Source: Hyphomicrobiales bacterium (GTDB taxonomy: Bacteria > Pseudomonadota > Alphaproteobacteria > Rhizobiales > Methyloligellaceae). Taken from it: a stretch of 64,000 nucleotides of DNA. Below, in pieces: positions 29,433 through 39,124 of the stretch. Below the pieces are notes generated by a model. The model ran no database searches. It was not told the origin of the DNA and saw only the letters and a program-made list of their open reading frames with translations. The number at the start of each line of letters is the position of its first letter. Position 1 is the stretch's first letter. Where the stretch lies: contig JAJFHN010000010.1 in NCBI GenBank assembly GCA_021775595.1, forward strand, positions 62,001-126,000. The letters run 5' to 3'. The translations under genes and the position numbers were made by a program.

Positions 29433-30638
29433 TCAGCTGCTGGGAGCTTGGTAGGTCACCCGCCAAATCGCACCTGAAAAGTCGTCGCCAAAATAGAGCG
29501 TGCCATCGTCGGCTTCGATGATATCGAGGGGGCGCCCGCTGACCTCGCCCTCAGAGTCAAAGCCCGTCAGAAACGTTTTGTGGCTTATCCCGCCCGCGTC
29601 GTCCCAATGCAGCGAAACGATGCCAAAGCCAACCCGTTCGCGGCGATTCCAACTGCCGTGCTGGGAGACGAGCGCGGCACCCTGGAGGTCGGGCGATTTG
29701 GAATGGCGCAAAAACCGGATCGCCATGGGCGAAACGTGTGCGGGCAAATTGTAGACCGGTTTGCGCGCCGTAGAAACGCGTTCCGCGCCCTGGGTGCCGA
29801 GGTCGGGATCGGGAATGTCATCGCCATGGACATATGGCCAGCCATAGAAGCCTTCCTTGACGATGACGTTCACTTCGTCGGGCGGTGTGTCGTTTCCAAG
29901 CCTGTTGCGGCCCATATCCACGCCATAGAGATCACCCGTTAGAGGGTGCCAATCAAAGCCAATGGTGTTGCGCAAGCCCGTGGCGTAGATTTCCGCCTCT
30001 TCGCCTGGCCGAAACCTGATCATCGAGGCGCGCCAGGGATGGTCTTCGATGCAGGCATCGCAACTTGCGCCAATAGAGACGTAGAACCAGCCGTCGGGCC
30101 CTTTATTGATGGAGCGCGACCAGTAGCCGTCGCCCGTCGGCAAGCCATCGACCAAGACCTCTCGCTCGCCCACCACTTTGCCGTTTTCGGCGTCGTAGCG
30201 AATGCGGATGACGCGTCCGGTCTCGGCGATATACAGCCAGTCGCCGTCGAGCAGCAGACCGTGCGGGCTGCGCATATTGTCCATCAATGTTTCGACGCCA
30301 TCGGTGCGCCCATGACTGGTGCTGTCGGCCTTCACCAATTTCAATTCGGTACCAGGCGAAGCGACAATGATGTCGCCCTTGGGCGTCAAAACCATACCGC
30401 GCGCACGCCCCAAATCGGCGGCATAGAGATTGATCTGGAAGCCCGGCGGCAGACTGATGCGCTTCAAGAAAGCGGCTTGGGTCGAGAAGGTGGCGCTCAT
30501 CTCCGTCACGTCCGGCAACATGGCCAGAAACATGCGGCTCAAGCCGATCATGAATGCGACGGCGAGCGCGATTGCCGCCAGACCTTTCGCGGTCTGCCAG
30601 GCTGAGCGTTTCTCCCTCTTGTTTTCGGTGTCCGCCAT
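29433..30638 (-). CDS. Sorbosone-dehydrogenase-like beta-propeller protein (copy 1)
   Basis: 401 residues. A membrane anchor at about 17-35 (AAIALAVAFMIGLSRMFLAML) is followed by a six-bladed beta-propeller resembling L-sorbosone dehydrogenase and PQQ-dependent glucose dehydrogenases, with GRPLDIIEADDGTLYFGDDFSGAIWRV at the end. The segment SIGASCDACIEDHPW has a C-x2-C without the following His, so it is not a haem-c site; it could be a disulfide. The PQQ and substrate roles are not proven. A close paralogue is cut by the right edge at 63354-64000. Confidence 0.82.
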   Translation of the reverse strand: MADTENKREKRSAWQTAKGLAAIALAVAFMIGLSRMFLAMLPDVTEMSATFSTQAAFLKRISLPPGFQINLYAADLGRARGMVLTPKGDIIVASPGTELKLVKADSTSHGRTDGVETLMDNMRSPHGLLLDGDWLYIAETGRVIRIRYDAENGKVVGEREVLVDGLPTGDGYWSRSINKGPDGWFYVSIGASCDACIEDHPWRASMIRFRPGEEAEIYATGLRNTIGFDWHPLTGDLYGVDMGRNRLGNDTPPDEVNVIVKEGFYGWPYVHGDDIPDPDLGTQGAERVSTARKPVYNLPAHVSPMAIRFLRHSKSPDLQGAALVSQHGSWNRRERVGFGIVSLHWDDAGGISHKTFLTGFDSEGEVSGRPLDIIEADDGTLYFGDDFSGAIWRVTYQAPSS

Positions 30639-30787
30639 GGTTGCTTCGGTTTGTTCAGAACGGGGATCGGGCGAGAGGGACGAATTCTAATCCAAAGTCC
30701 GGATGGACGCGATGAAGTTTGCGCTCAACGGAATTGGGCCGAGCGAGGCCCGGCCCTTCTGATAATCGTGCGGTTGCTCACAAAGCC

Positions 30788-32836
30788 TCAAGCAGCTTCC
30801 TTGGCATGGCTCGCGAGCACCTGATCGGCGAGCTTGCCGGTCAGCTCCGCCAGATGATCAAAATTGGCGATAAAGGTGCCGACACCGGCTGTCGCCGAAC
30901 GCAACTCAATTATGAGATCTCCGAGCTCATTTTCAGGAATCTGTGCCTGAACCAGGTCCCAACTTGGCCAATCGGGCCTGCCGTCGAAGCCCAGAATCTG
31001 ACCGCGGCGGGACGAAATGATGCCGTTGACCTTGGCGGTCGCTTCCGACGGCACGGCGATCTCGACAGCCATGATCGGCTCAAGCAGCACCGGCTGACAT
31101 TGCGGCATGCCTTCGCGCATAGCGATCTGGCCTGCCGTACGGAACGCCATGTCCGATGAATCGACGCTGTGATACGAGCCGTCCTTCAAATTGACCGCGA
31201 CATCCACGACGGGAAAGCCGAGCGGACCGGACGTCAAATAGTCTCGAATGCCCGCCTCGACGGAGGGAATGTATTGCTTTGGCACCACGCCGCCGGTGAT
31301 GCTGTCGGAGAACTCAAAGCCCGATCCGCGCGGCAGCGGCTTGATGTCGACCACCACATCGCCGAATTGGCCATGACCGCCCGACTGCTTCTTGTGGCGG
31401 CCGCGCACTTCCATCGGCCTGCGGATGGTCTCCTTGTAGGGCACCTGTCGGGCGTGGGTATCGGCGGCAATGCCGTATTTGCGCGTCAGGCGCTCAAGCG
31501 CCACCCGCAAATGCATCTCCCCCTGCCCCCACAGCACCATTTCGCCGAGTTCCTGGTTGTGGCCCAGGCCGATAGAGGGATCCTCCTCGATGATCCGCCC
31601 AAGCGCCGAGGTCAGCTTGACCTCGTCCTTGCGCTCCTTGGCGGAGATAGCTTTGCCAAAAACCGGCCGTGGCGGCGGCGGCGCATCGATCTTGGTCGAT
31701 CCGGCTTTCTCAAGCCGCAATGTGTCGCCCGTCCTGACCGAGTCGAGGCGTCCGATGGCGACCGTATCGCCGGTCCTGCCCGAGCCGCCCTTATTGGGCT
31801 CATGGCCCAACAGTGTGAACAGACCAGATGCGCGCTCGTCGTCTTCCGCGCCATACAAGGATGAGCCATCGGCGATTTCGCCGGTCAATACGCGCGCCAG
31901 CGAAAGCTTCCCACCGTGGGCTGTGTGAATTGTCTTCATCACTTGGATGCAAGACGGCGCCCCGTCGACACCCAACCGCTTGGCCGTTTGAGAAACCGAA
32001 GGCGCCTCGTGACGCAGCGCCTTCAGCAGACGCAAGATTCCATTGCCGTTTTCCGCCGATCCCAGCAGAACGGGACAGATGTGACCTTCTCGCAGCTCAA
32101 CGCCCAGATCATCAAAGACCTTATCCTTGGGCGGTTCGAGGTCTTCGAGCAGCTGCTCCATCAGCTCGTCATCGTAGTCGGCGAGCTGTTCAAGCATCGA
32201 GTAGCGCGCCTCAGATTTGCGGTCCGAAATGGTTTCCGGTAGCTCAATCACTTCGCTTGGCTGATGCTCGCGGTAAACGAAGGCGCGCTCCAGGGCCAGG
32301 TCGACAAAGCCAGTAACGATCTCATTTTCCCAGATCGGGATCTGACGCAGCACCAGCGGCCTCGAGCTGGCGGGCTGCAGGGCTGTGAGCACGCTGCGGA
32401 CGTTGCCCTCGGCTTTGTCGATTTTGTTCAGAAACAAAAAATGGGGAATGCCGCGATCCTCGAGCTGCTTCAAGATCAATTGCAGCGCCGCAACTTTCTT
32501 GATGTCGGCTTCGCAAACAACGACTGCCGCGTCGCAGCCGGTCAGCGCGGCGTCGGCGTCGTAACGAAACTCAATGGATCCCGGGCAATCTACAAAGGTA
32601 TAGCTGTCGCCAAGAAATTCGGTCTGCGCCACGTTCAGTTCGACGCTCATGCCGTGGTCGCGCGCTTCCTGCGAAGCGTCGCCCACGGTGTTTTTTTCGT
32701 TGATGCTGCCCTGTCTGCCGATCGCCCCCGTGCGCGCTAAGATCGCTTCAAGCAACGTCGTTTTGCCGCTCAAATAGGGGCCGACCAACGCAATGCAGCG
32801 AGGACTGGTTCCATTTTGGGTGCCTACTTCGCCCAT
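30788..32836 (-). CDS. EF-G-like translation factor paralogue (EF-G2 type)
   Basis: 682 residues with EF-G domain order: G domain, domain 2, and domains III-V ending GVGTFIANFDHLAEL. P-loop GPYLSGKTT (19-27) and NKID are intact. Two GTPase features differ from canonical EF-G. The DxPGH motif reads DCPGSIEF, so the catalytic histidine is Ser87. The switch-I region (QEARDHGMSVELN) lacks the RGITI-type threonine. This group of EF-G homologues is widespread, but its job is unclear; GTP hydrolysis may be slow or work differently. The usual fusA is not in the window. Confidence 0.9.
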   Translation of the reverse strand: MGEVGTQNGTSPRCIALVGPYLSGKTTLLEAILARTGAIGRQGSINEKNTVGDASQEARDHGMSVELNVAQTEFLGDSYTFVDCPGSIEFRYDADAALTGCDAAVVVCEADIKKVAALQLILKQLEDRGIPHFLFLNKIDKAEGNVRSVLTALQPASSRPLVLRQIPIWENEIVTGFVDLALERAFVYREHQPSEVIELPETISDRKSEARYSMLEQLADYDDELMEQLLEDLEPPKDKVFDDLGVELREGHICPVLLGSAENGNGILRLLKALRHEAPSVSQTAKRLGVDGAPSCIQVMKTIHTAHGGKLSLARVLTGEIADGSSLYGAEDDERASGLFTLLGHEPNKGGSGRTGDTVAIGRLDSVRTGDTLRLEKAGSTKIDAPPPPRPVFGKAISAKERKDEVKLTSALGRIIEEDPSIGLGHNQELGEMVLWGQGEMHLRVALERLTRKYGIAADTHARQVPYKETIRRPMEVRGRHKKQSGGHGQFGDVVVDIKPLPRGSGFEFSDSITGGVVPKQYIPSVEAGIRDYLTSGPLGFPVVDVAVNLKDGSYHSVDSSDMAFRTAGQIAMREGMPQCQPVLLEPIMAVEIAVPSEATAKVNGIISSRRGQILGFDGRPDWPSWDLVQAQIPENELGDLIIELRSATAGVGTFIANFDHLAELTGKLADQVLASHAKEAA

Positions 32837-32972
32837 GTGTTCCTCCTGTTCTTACGCATATTTTTAAGCACGCCGCATCTGAAGGCGGCATGGGCTGACA
32901 ACATCGTTGCAACTGGAATCAGCTCTGGCAAGTTTTCTTGCCAAGAATGCTTGCTTGGCGGAGATTTCGAAC

Positions 32973-33470
32973 ATGTCGAGCCACCTGAAAATCGTCCACC
33001 TTGCTGACGTGCCCGAAGTCATTCCGGTGCTTGAACAGTTGTTCGCCCAAGAATGGGAACCCTATTACGGCGCACTGGGCCCCGGGGACGCGGCGCGTGA
33101 CCTTGCGGAAAGTTGCCAGCACGATGAACTTCCCGTCGCGTTGGTCGCGATCGATGCCGATGGCAGCGTGGCCGGCACGGCGGCGCTCAAAACCCAATCA
33201 GTTGGCTCCGAAGTCGCTCCTGGGCCCTGGCTCGCAGCGTTTGTCGTCCAGCCCGACAACCGCCGCCAAGGCGTTGGCAATGCGCTGGTCGGTGCGATCG
33301 AACGCGAGGCCAGGAGGCTTGGCTTGACTTCGATTTTCGTTTCGACGGACGCGGCGGAGGGGATCATCAAGCGGCGGGGCTGGCGCCGCGTGGGCGCGGC
33401 GGTCTCGTTGCGCGGGGAAGTGGCGGTTTACTCGCTCGATCTATCGCCAAGCCCGTCTCCAGGCCAGTAG
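32973..33470 (+). CDS. GNAT family N-acetyltransferase
   Basis: 165 residues from the ATG at 32973, which has GGAG 8 bases upstream. The acetyl-CoA loop is seen in FVVQPDNRRQGVGNALVGAIEREA (motif A, RRQGVG). The fold order ends with IFVSTDAAEGIIKRRGWRRVG. The acceptor cannot be predicted. It is divergent from the EF-G2 gene with a 136-base gap and convergent with the hydrolase. Confidence 0.88.
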   Translation: MSSHLKIVHLADVPEVIPVLEQLFAQEWEPYYGALGPGDAARDLAESCQHDELPVALVAIDADGSVAGTAALKTQSVGSEVAPGPWLAAFVVQPDNRRQGVGNALVGAIEREARRLGLTSIFVSTDAAEGIIKRRGWRRVGAAVSLRGEVAVYSLDLSPSPSPGQ

Positions 33471-33519
33471 CAGCATTCGGTCTTGAGGATTGGCCGGGCG
33501 GTTCAGCAAAAGACGCCCC

Positions 33520-34407
33520 TCAAGAAACGGCCCGTTCGAGCTCCGGAACCGCGATCCATTCGAGCACGTCCGTGAAGTGATCGAACACCCAATAGTGACC
33601 CGCCCCGGAAAGACGCGTGAATTCGCAGCCTGGAATGAGGCCCGCCAGGACCTTGGCGGCATATGGGGGGACAACGGTGTCGGCATCGCCTTGCCAGATG
33701 CGGCAGCGGGCGCTGATTTGACTGAAATCGATTTCCCAAGGTTCAGAAAACAACCGCAAGTCCTGCACGCACCCATCTACTCCGGTGCGCACGCCTTCAT
33801 AGAAGCTTTCCACCAAATTGGCGGCAACGCGCGGCTGACGCAAAATTGCTCTGTCGGATGGTGTGCCGCGCGCGATGACCGCCTGCAGGGCGATGGTTGG
33901 CGCATTGACGATGTTCCAGCGCATTGCGCGGAACATCAGATTGCTGCGCCAATTCGATCTTGCGATGTCGATGAAAATGCGCCGTTCAAATCGCGACAGA
34001 CTGGCGGCGACATCCTCCTGGCCAAGGGGCCCGATAGGCGAAATGAAGGCGGCGTGGGTGACCCGCTCGCCCAGATGAGCAGCGCAGGCGGCCGTGTAAG
34101 GACCACCGCCCGAGACGCCCGCAAGCGCGAAGCGCTCGATGCTTAAATGATCCGCCAGTTCGGCAATATCGCGAGCCCAATTGGTCAGGCTGCGGTTGGG
34201 TTGGGGTGTCGAGAGCCCGCAGCCGGGCCGCTCGGGCGCGATCAGCCGCAAGCCCAACTCCTTCGCCCGGGCATCGGCCAGTTGAAACATGAAGCGCGAT
34301 CCCGGCGTACCGTGCAGGCCGAAAAACGGCGCGCCATCGCTGGCACCATATTCGGCAAATCCCATCTGACGTTTATCGGCCAGCCGTATGCTTTGATTTT
34401 CGTTCAT
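33520..34407 (-). CDS. Alpha/beta-fold hydrolase
   Basis: About 295 residues from the ATG at 34407; a GTG at 34428 would add seven. The oxyanion segment LHGTPGSRFMF and nucleophile elbow ALAGVSGGGPYTAACA (Ser in GVSGG) are typical; the acid and base lie in WQGDADTVVP and SGAGHYWVF. No signal peptide. Substrate not predictable. Confidence 0.88.
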   Translation of the reverse strand: MNENQSIRLADKRQMGFAEYGASDGAPFFGLHGTPGSRFMFQLADARAKELGLRLIAPERPGCGLSTPQPNRSLTNWARDIAELADHLSIERFALAGVSGGGPYTAACAAHLGERVTHAAFISPIGPLGQEDVAASLSRFERRIFIDIARSNWRSNLMFRAMRWNIVNAPTIALQAVIARGTPSDRAILRQPRVAANLVESFYEGVRTGVDGCVQDLRLFSEPWEIDFSQISARCRIWQGDADTVVPPYAAKVLAGLIPGCEFTRLSGAGHYWVFDHFTDVLEWIAVPELERAVS

Positions 34408-34482
34408 GATTTCAACGGCTTTGGCCACATTCGTGGGACGCGCTTGGAGAATGCTAATTGACGCCCGATCCGGCGGAGCGTC

Positions 34483-37400
34483 CTATTCGGCCGGCGCTGC
34501 TTGGGTCTTTACCACGCGCTTAGGCGTCGGCGTCTTGGTTTCCAGCGCGCCGACCACCAGGGTCAGCATAGGCGGCACGATAAGAAGCGTGAGCAACGCC
34601 GAGAACGATAAGCCACCAACCACGACCGAGCCCAGGCCACGGTAGAGCTCGGACCCGGCGCCGGGAATGAGCACCAACGGCAGCATGCCGAACACGGAGG
34701 TGAGCGTTGACATGAAGATCGGCCGAATGCGGTTTCGCGTGGCTTCGATGATGGCTGCATCAGGACTCATGCCGTCCTCGCGCAAATGGATCAGCGTCTG
34801 GTGGACGAGAAGAATGGCGTTGTTGACGACAATGCCAATCAAGATGACGAAGCCCAGCAGGGTGAGCATGTCCAAGGGCTGGTAAGAGAAAAGGTTGAGA
34901 ATGACCAAGCCGGCGACACCTCCCGCCGCGGCGAGCGGGACAGATAGCAAAATGATCAACGGATAGATGAAGCTCTCAAACAGGATCGCCATTACCAAAA
35001 ATACAATGATGATGGCGACGATTAGATCGCGCACCATGGCATTCCATGTCTGGCTCAACTTATCCGCCGTGCCTGAAATCTGAAGCTTGACGCCAGGCGG
35101 CAATCCCTTGGCTCGCAGAGGCGCGATCACGTCGGAGTTGATCTTTTCGATCGCTTCCTCAAGTGCCAATTGCGGCTTGGGAAGAATTTCAAGCGTCACC
35201 GTGCGCCGGCGTTCGCGATGGCGGATCTGGGTTGGTCCGGCGGTGATCGTGACATCGGCCATAGAGGAAACCGGCACGATCTGACCGGCCTCGGTCACCA
35301 CGGGTAAATTGGCGACGCCCTGGGTCGAGGTGATGTCGTGTTTGGGGCCCTTCAACATCAAGTCCAGCCGATCATTGCCAACGGTCACTTCGACGACGCG
35401 CAGACCGTCATTGAATGTGTCGATCGCTTCGCCAAGCTCGCGCGCCGTCACACCGTTGTCGGCGAGTTTCATACGGTTGGGTGTGACCCGCACTTCGGGC
35501 GCGCCGAGCTCGAGGCCCGGATTTGGCCTGAACTGATTGCCCTCTTGCAGGGGCAAAATTGTCGTGATCAGACCAGCGGCCTGCAGGGCGACGCCAAGAA
35601 CTTCCTCGAGTTCAGGTCCCGATACGTCGAGCTCGATCTTGCGGCCGCCACCCAGGCCACTGGCAAATATCGAAAGTTGATTGATGATTGCAAAGGTGCC
35701 CGGTTCGTCGAACACGGGTTTGGCGAGCACGTCCTTTAGTTCATGCGCCCTTGAGGGATCGACGGCGGCGGCGCCAAGAAATGTCGATGCACGCGTCGCG
35801 ACGAAAAAGAACCTGTCGATCTTTGGCGGTTCGTCGGAACCGGCTTCCTCGCCTGAGACATTTTTCCAATACGGTTTGATTTTGCTTTCGATGCGCTTGG
35901 CAATTTCCGTAGTGGTTTCGAGATTGTATCCAGGCGGCGGCAAGACGATGCCGAACATCAGATTTCGATTGCCGTCGGGCAAGTATTCAAGCTTGGGCAG
36001 GAACGCCCAGGCTCCAAGGGTGGCCACGATCGAAACCGATGAGACGACAATGAGCGCGGCGCGCCGGTCGCGCGTCACGTATTTGGTGAACTCGACCACG
36101 CGTTCGACAAATTCCGCCGCAAAGCGGTCGAGCACATCTAGGGGCAGCAAGGCGACGAACCGCTCAAGTAGATTGGGCGTTTTCTTGCGACGCCGATTTG
36201 TTTTCAGATAAGGCGCGATGAACGTCCTGACATTCTCGGGCAGCGGCGCCTTTTTCAACCACCCCACGATGAGCGGACGAAAATTGTTCGGCTTTGGATC
36301 GGCCAGCAAGCGGCTGGCCAGAGCCGGCAGGACGGTGATCGACACGACAAGCGAGAGCAGCACTGACACGGAGATCGCGACTGCGATATCGCGGAAGAGC
36401 TGACCAACTTCGAGCTGCATGATCAGAATGGGTATGAACACCATGACGGTCGTTAGCGCCGAGACAAGAACCGCGCCCCACACTTGCTTGGTGCCCTCAT
36501 AGGCGGCGACTGGAGCGGATTTGCCCGCTTCTCGAAAGCGGTAAATGTTCTCGAGCACGACAATCGCCGCATCGACGACCATGCCGACGGCGAATGCGAT
36601 GCCGGCAAGCGAAATCACGTTGATGGAGCGGCCCAGCGCCGCCATCGCAACGAATGAGCCGATCACCGAGACCGGAATGGCGATCGAGACAATCAGCGTC
36701 GCCCGCCAAGAACGCAGGAACAGCAGCAAGACAATGGCGGCAAGTGTTCCACCGAACCAAATGTTTTGGCGCACAAGCTGCACGGACGAATTGATGTAGA
36801 CCGTCTCGTCATAGACCTGAACGAGCTTCAAGCCTTGTGAGGGCACCTGTACCTCACTGAGTTCGCTCACAGCCTCGTCGATCCCGGCCATGGTTTCGAT
36901 CACGTTCGCGCCCGTTTCGCGCGTGGCGTTGAAGGCGATCGCCGCTTCGCCCTGAAGACGGATTTTTGAAGTCGGCTCCTTATAGGCAAAGTCGATATTC
37001 GCTACGTCCGAGAGCATAACCCGCGCCAAGCGCCCGGTAGCGGGATCGCGCATGGAGCGCAGGATGACATTGCGCACGGTCTCAAGGGTGTTGAGCTCCG
37101 CCTCGGTGCGCACCACGTAGCGGCGTTTGCCTTCATCCACGTCGCCGGCGCTGATCGCCGCATTCGCCCGCCGCAAGGACGAGAGGACCTGCGCCACCGT
37201 CAAGCCATAACGCGCCAGCAAAGACGGCTCGATCACAACTTCAATTTCGCGCTCGCTCCCGCCATAGGCGGTGACTTCGCCGATGCCGACGACGCGTTCG
37301 ATCCTGTCCTTGACGACATCTTCTACAAAATCGCCATACTCATGGATCGGCTTCTCATTTCCCGGTACGCGCGTGATGATGAACCAGGCGATCGGATTGT

Positions 37401-37800
37401 CTTCGGCGCCGGCCATTTTCAGATTTGGCTCGTCGGCCTCATCGGGATAACTCGTCACGCGATCGAGGCGATTGGAGACCAGCAGAAGCGCGCGGTCCAT
37501 TGGCGTCCCGACGGCGAATTCGAGCCTGATGCGGGCCCGTCCCTGTTCGGACGTGCTTGTGATTTCGCTCAGTCCGCCGATGCCTTTGAGCACCTCTTCC
37601 TGGCGGATGGTGATTTCGCGTTCGACTTCGGCGGGGGCGGCGCCCGGCCAATTCGTCGTGACTGTGATGACGGGCCTGTTGACGTCAGGGGCCAGCTGGA
37701 TCGGGATCGTCTGCAGTGCGACGATGCCGAACATCACCACCATGAGCACCACGGCGATGACGGCGCTGGGCCGGTCGATGGCGGTGCGGATCAGGTTCAT
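34483..37800 (-). CDS. RND efflux permease (HAE1/AcrB family)
   Basis: 1,105 residues, slightly longer than AcrB because of an insert with the basic stretch NRRRKKTPN at about 545. It is a proton-driven inner-membrane exporter with twelve helices and two large periplasmic loops. Helix 4 carries the paired aspartates in AVGMVVDAAIVVLENIYR; duplicated GFVILIGIVVNNAILLVHQ appears in the second half. Its start overlaps the adaptor stop (ATGA). No outer-membrane factor or regulator is beside it, so the substrate and outer channel are unknown. Confidence 0.95.
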   Translation of the reverse strand: MNLIRTAIDRPSAVIAVVLMVVMFGIVALQTIPIQLAPDVNRPVITVTTNWPGAAPAEVEREITIRQEEVLKGIGGLSEITSTSEQGRARIRLEFAVGTPMDRALLLVSNRLDRVTSYPDEADEPNLKMAGAEDNPIAWFIITRVPGNEKPIHEYGDFVEDVVKDRIERVVGIGEVTAYGGSEREIEVVIEPSLLARYGLTVAQVLSSLRRANAAISAGDVDEGKRRYVVRTEAELNTLETVRNVILRSMRDPATGRLARVMLSDVANIDFAYKEPTSKIRLQGEAAIAFNATRETGANVIETMAGIDEAVSELSEVQVPSQGLKLVQVYDETVYINSSVQLVRQNIWFGGTLAAIVLLLFLRSWRATLIVSIAIPVSVIGSFVAMAALGRSINVISLAGIAFAVGMVVDAAIVVLENIYRFREAGKSAPVAAYEGTKQVWGAVLVSALTTVMVFIPILIMQLEVGQLFRDIAVAISVSVLLSLVVSITVLPALASRLLADPKPNNFRPLIVGWLKKAPLPENVRTFIAPYLKTNRRRKKTPNLLERFVALLPLDVLDRFAAEFVERVVEFTKYVTRDRRAALIVVSSVSIVATLGAWAFLPKLEYLPDGNRNLMFGIVLPPPGYNLETTTEIAKRIESKIKPYWKNVSGEEAGSDEPPKIDRFFFVATRASTFLGAAAVDPSRAHELKDVLAKPVFDEPGTFAIINQLSIFASGLGGGRKIELDVSGPELEEVLGVALQAAGLITTILPLQEGNQFRPNPGLELGAPEVRVTPNRMKLADNGVTARELGEAIDTFNDGLRVVEVTVGNDRLDLMLKGPKHDITSTQGVANLPVVTEAGQIVPVSSMADVTITAGPTQIRHRERRRTVTLEILPKPQLALEEAIEKINSDVIAPLRAKGLPPGVKLQISGTADKLSQTWNAMVRDLIVAIIIVFLVMAILFESFIYPLIILLSVPLAAAGGVAGLVILNLFSYQPLDMLTLLGFVILIGIVVNNAILLVHQTLIHLREDGMSPDAAIIEATRNRIRPIFMSTLTSVFGMLPLVLIPGAGSELYRGLGSVVVGGLSFSALLTLLIVPPMLTLVVGALETKTPTPKRVVKTQAAPAE

Positions 37801-38930
37801 GAAGCGCCTTTGCCAACGCGCACCGCCGCGCCTGGCTGCAAGCGCTCATTGCCGCGCACGACAACTTCATCACCTGCCTTCAGGCCGTCGGTGACCTCCA
37901 TGCGGCTGCCAATGGATTCGCCCAGAGTAATGGTTCGTGGTTCGGCGACACCCTTACTGACCACATAGACCAGATCGCTGCCCTGGCGCTTCAGGACGGC
38001 ATCTTTATGGACGGTCAGAACGCGACGGTCGGCACTGATAGGAATTTCGATTCTAACCGATTGGGAATGGGCGAGCTGCCGGTCGTCGCCATCGAATTGT
38101 GCTTGGAAGCGCACCGTTCGCGTGCGCGTCAAAGGATTTTCAGACGGCAGGATCGCCCGCACATTCGCCATGTGCTTGCTGCCATCGTCGAGGATGACGC
38201 GCAGCGATCGCCCGGCCTTCAAGCCCGAGAGCCGCCGGGACGGGACATCGGCTTCGATCTCCAAATTGGTATCGCCAATAAGGCTTACGATGTCTTCGCC
38301 CCTGTCGACGAATGTGCCGACATCGGTGTGGCGGCGCACCACCACGCCATCGAACGGCGCGCGTATTTCGGCGTATGAGACGTCGAGCGATTTGCGTTTA
38401 AGCGCGGCGTTTTTTATCGCGGTGTTGGCAACGGCGCGGGCAACTTTGGCGGCGGCGACGGTGACTTTCTTTTCTGCATCCTCAAAGCGCGCTTGCGAAA
38501 ATGCGGACGATTTGCGCAACCCTTGCTGGCGGCGCAGATCCGTCTTGGCGAGTTCCAATTCGGCGACCCATGTCTGGTGCTCGGCCTGGGCTTCCGCAAA
38601 TTCGCTTTGCGCCAGATCACGATCGGCCTTCAGCGTCTCGGCGTCGAGCACGGCTAGGACTTCTCCCTTGGTGACGCGGTCACCGACCCGAACCTGAACA
38701 CTCTCAACCGGTCCGGCAACGCGGGCAGCCACGCCACCGGAATTGAGAGAAATCAGCCGACCTATAACCGGTACGGTCTGGCTCAGCGGCTCAAAGCGCA
38801 CGGCATCGACGCCCACCAGCGATGTTTGCTGTGCGAAGGCGTGCGTGCTCACGAGTAGACCAACGGCCATGATGGCAACGAGCGCCAACCACTTACACTG
38901 GTCGATCCATAGGTTGAGACGTAGCGTCAC
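37797..38930 (-). CDS. RND efflux periplasmic adaptor (MFP)
   Basis: 377 residues. A signal peptide (LALVAIMAVGLLVSTHAFAQ) is followed by lipoyl-like halves (GPVESVQVRVGDRVTKGEVLAVLD and RAPFDGVVVRRHTDVGTFVDRGE), a coiled-coil hairpin between about 100 and 165 and a beta-barrel, as in MexA/AcrA adaptors. No lipobox cysteine is seen. It is first in the operon and bridges the permease with an outer-membrane channel encoded elsewhere. Confidence 0.94.
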   Translation of the reverse strand: MTLRLNLWIDQCKWLALVAIMAVGLLVSTHAFAQQTSLVGVDAVRFEPLSQTVPVIGRLISLNSGGVAARVAGPVESVQVRVGDRVTKGEVLAVLDAETLKADRDLAQSEFAEAQAEHQTWVAELELAKTDLRRQQGLRKSSAFSQARFEDAEKKVTVAAAKVARAVANTAIKNAALKRKSLDVSYAEIRAPFDGVVVRRHTDVGTFVDRGEDIVSLIGDTNLEIEADVPSRRLSGLKAGRSLRVILDDGSKHMANVRAILPSENPLTRTRTVRFQAQFDGDDRQLAHSQSVRIEIPISADRRVLTVHKDAVLKRQGSDLVYVVSKGVAEPRTITLGESIGSRMEVTDGLKAGDEVVVRGNERLQPGAAVRVGKGAS

Positions 38931-39124
38931 TGGAAATACCTGTCTGTTGCTTCCATCTAAGATGCGCCGACAATAAAACGAAATTATAGCAGCTCAACGC
39001 TGCTCGATCGCACGCGCAATCAAGGTTTCGTGCGGCTGGGGCTCATGCCCTAGAGTATGGGCCCGGTGCGGCCCTTGGAGATCCGCAAAACAAACGCCAT
39101 GTGGCCCTCAAAGGACACGCTAAC

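Noticed and set aside
29500-30638. C-x2-C segment in the sorbosone-dehydrogenase-like protein as a cytochrome c haem site
   Set aside because: The residue after the second Cys is Ile, not His, in both copies.
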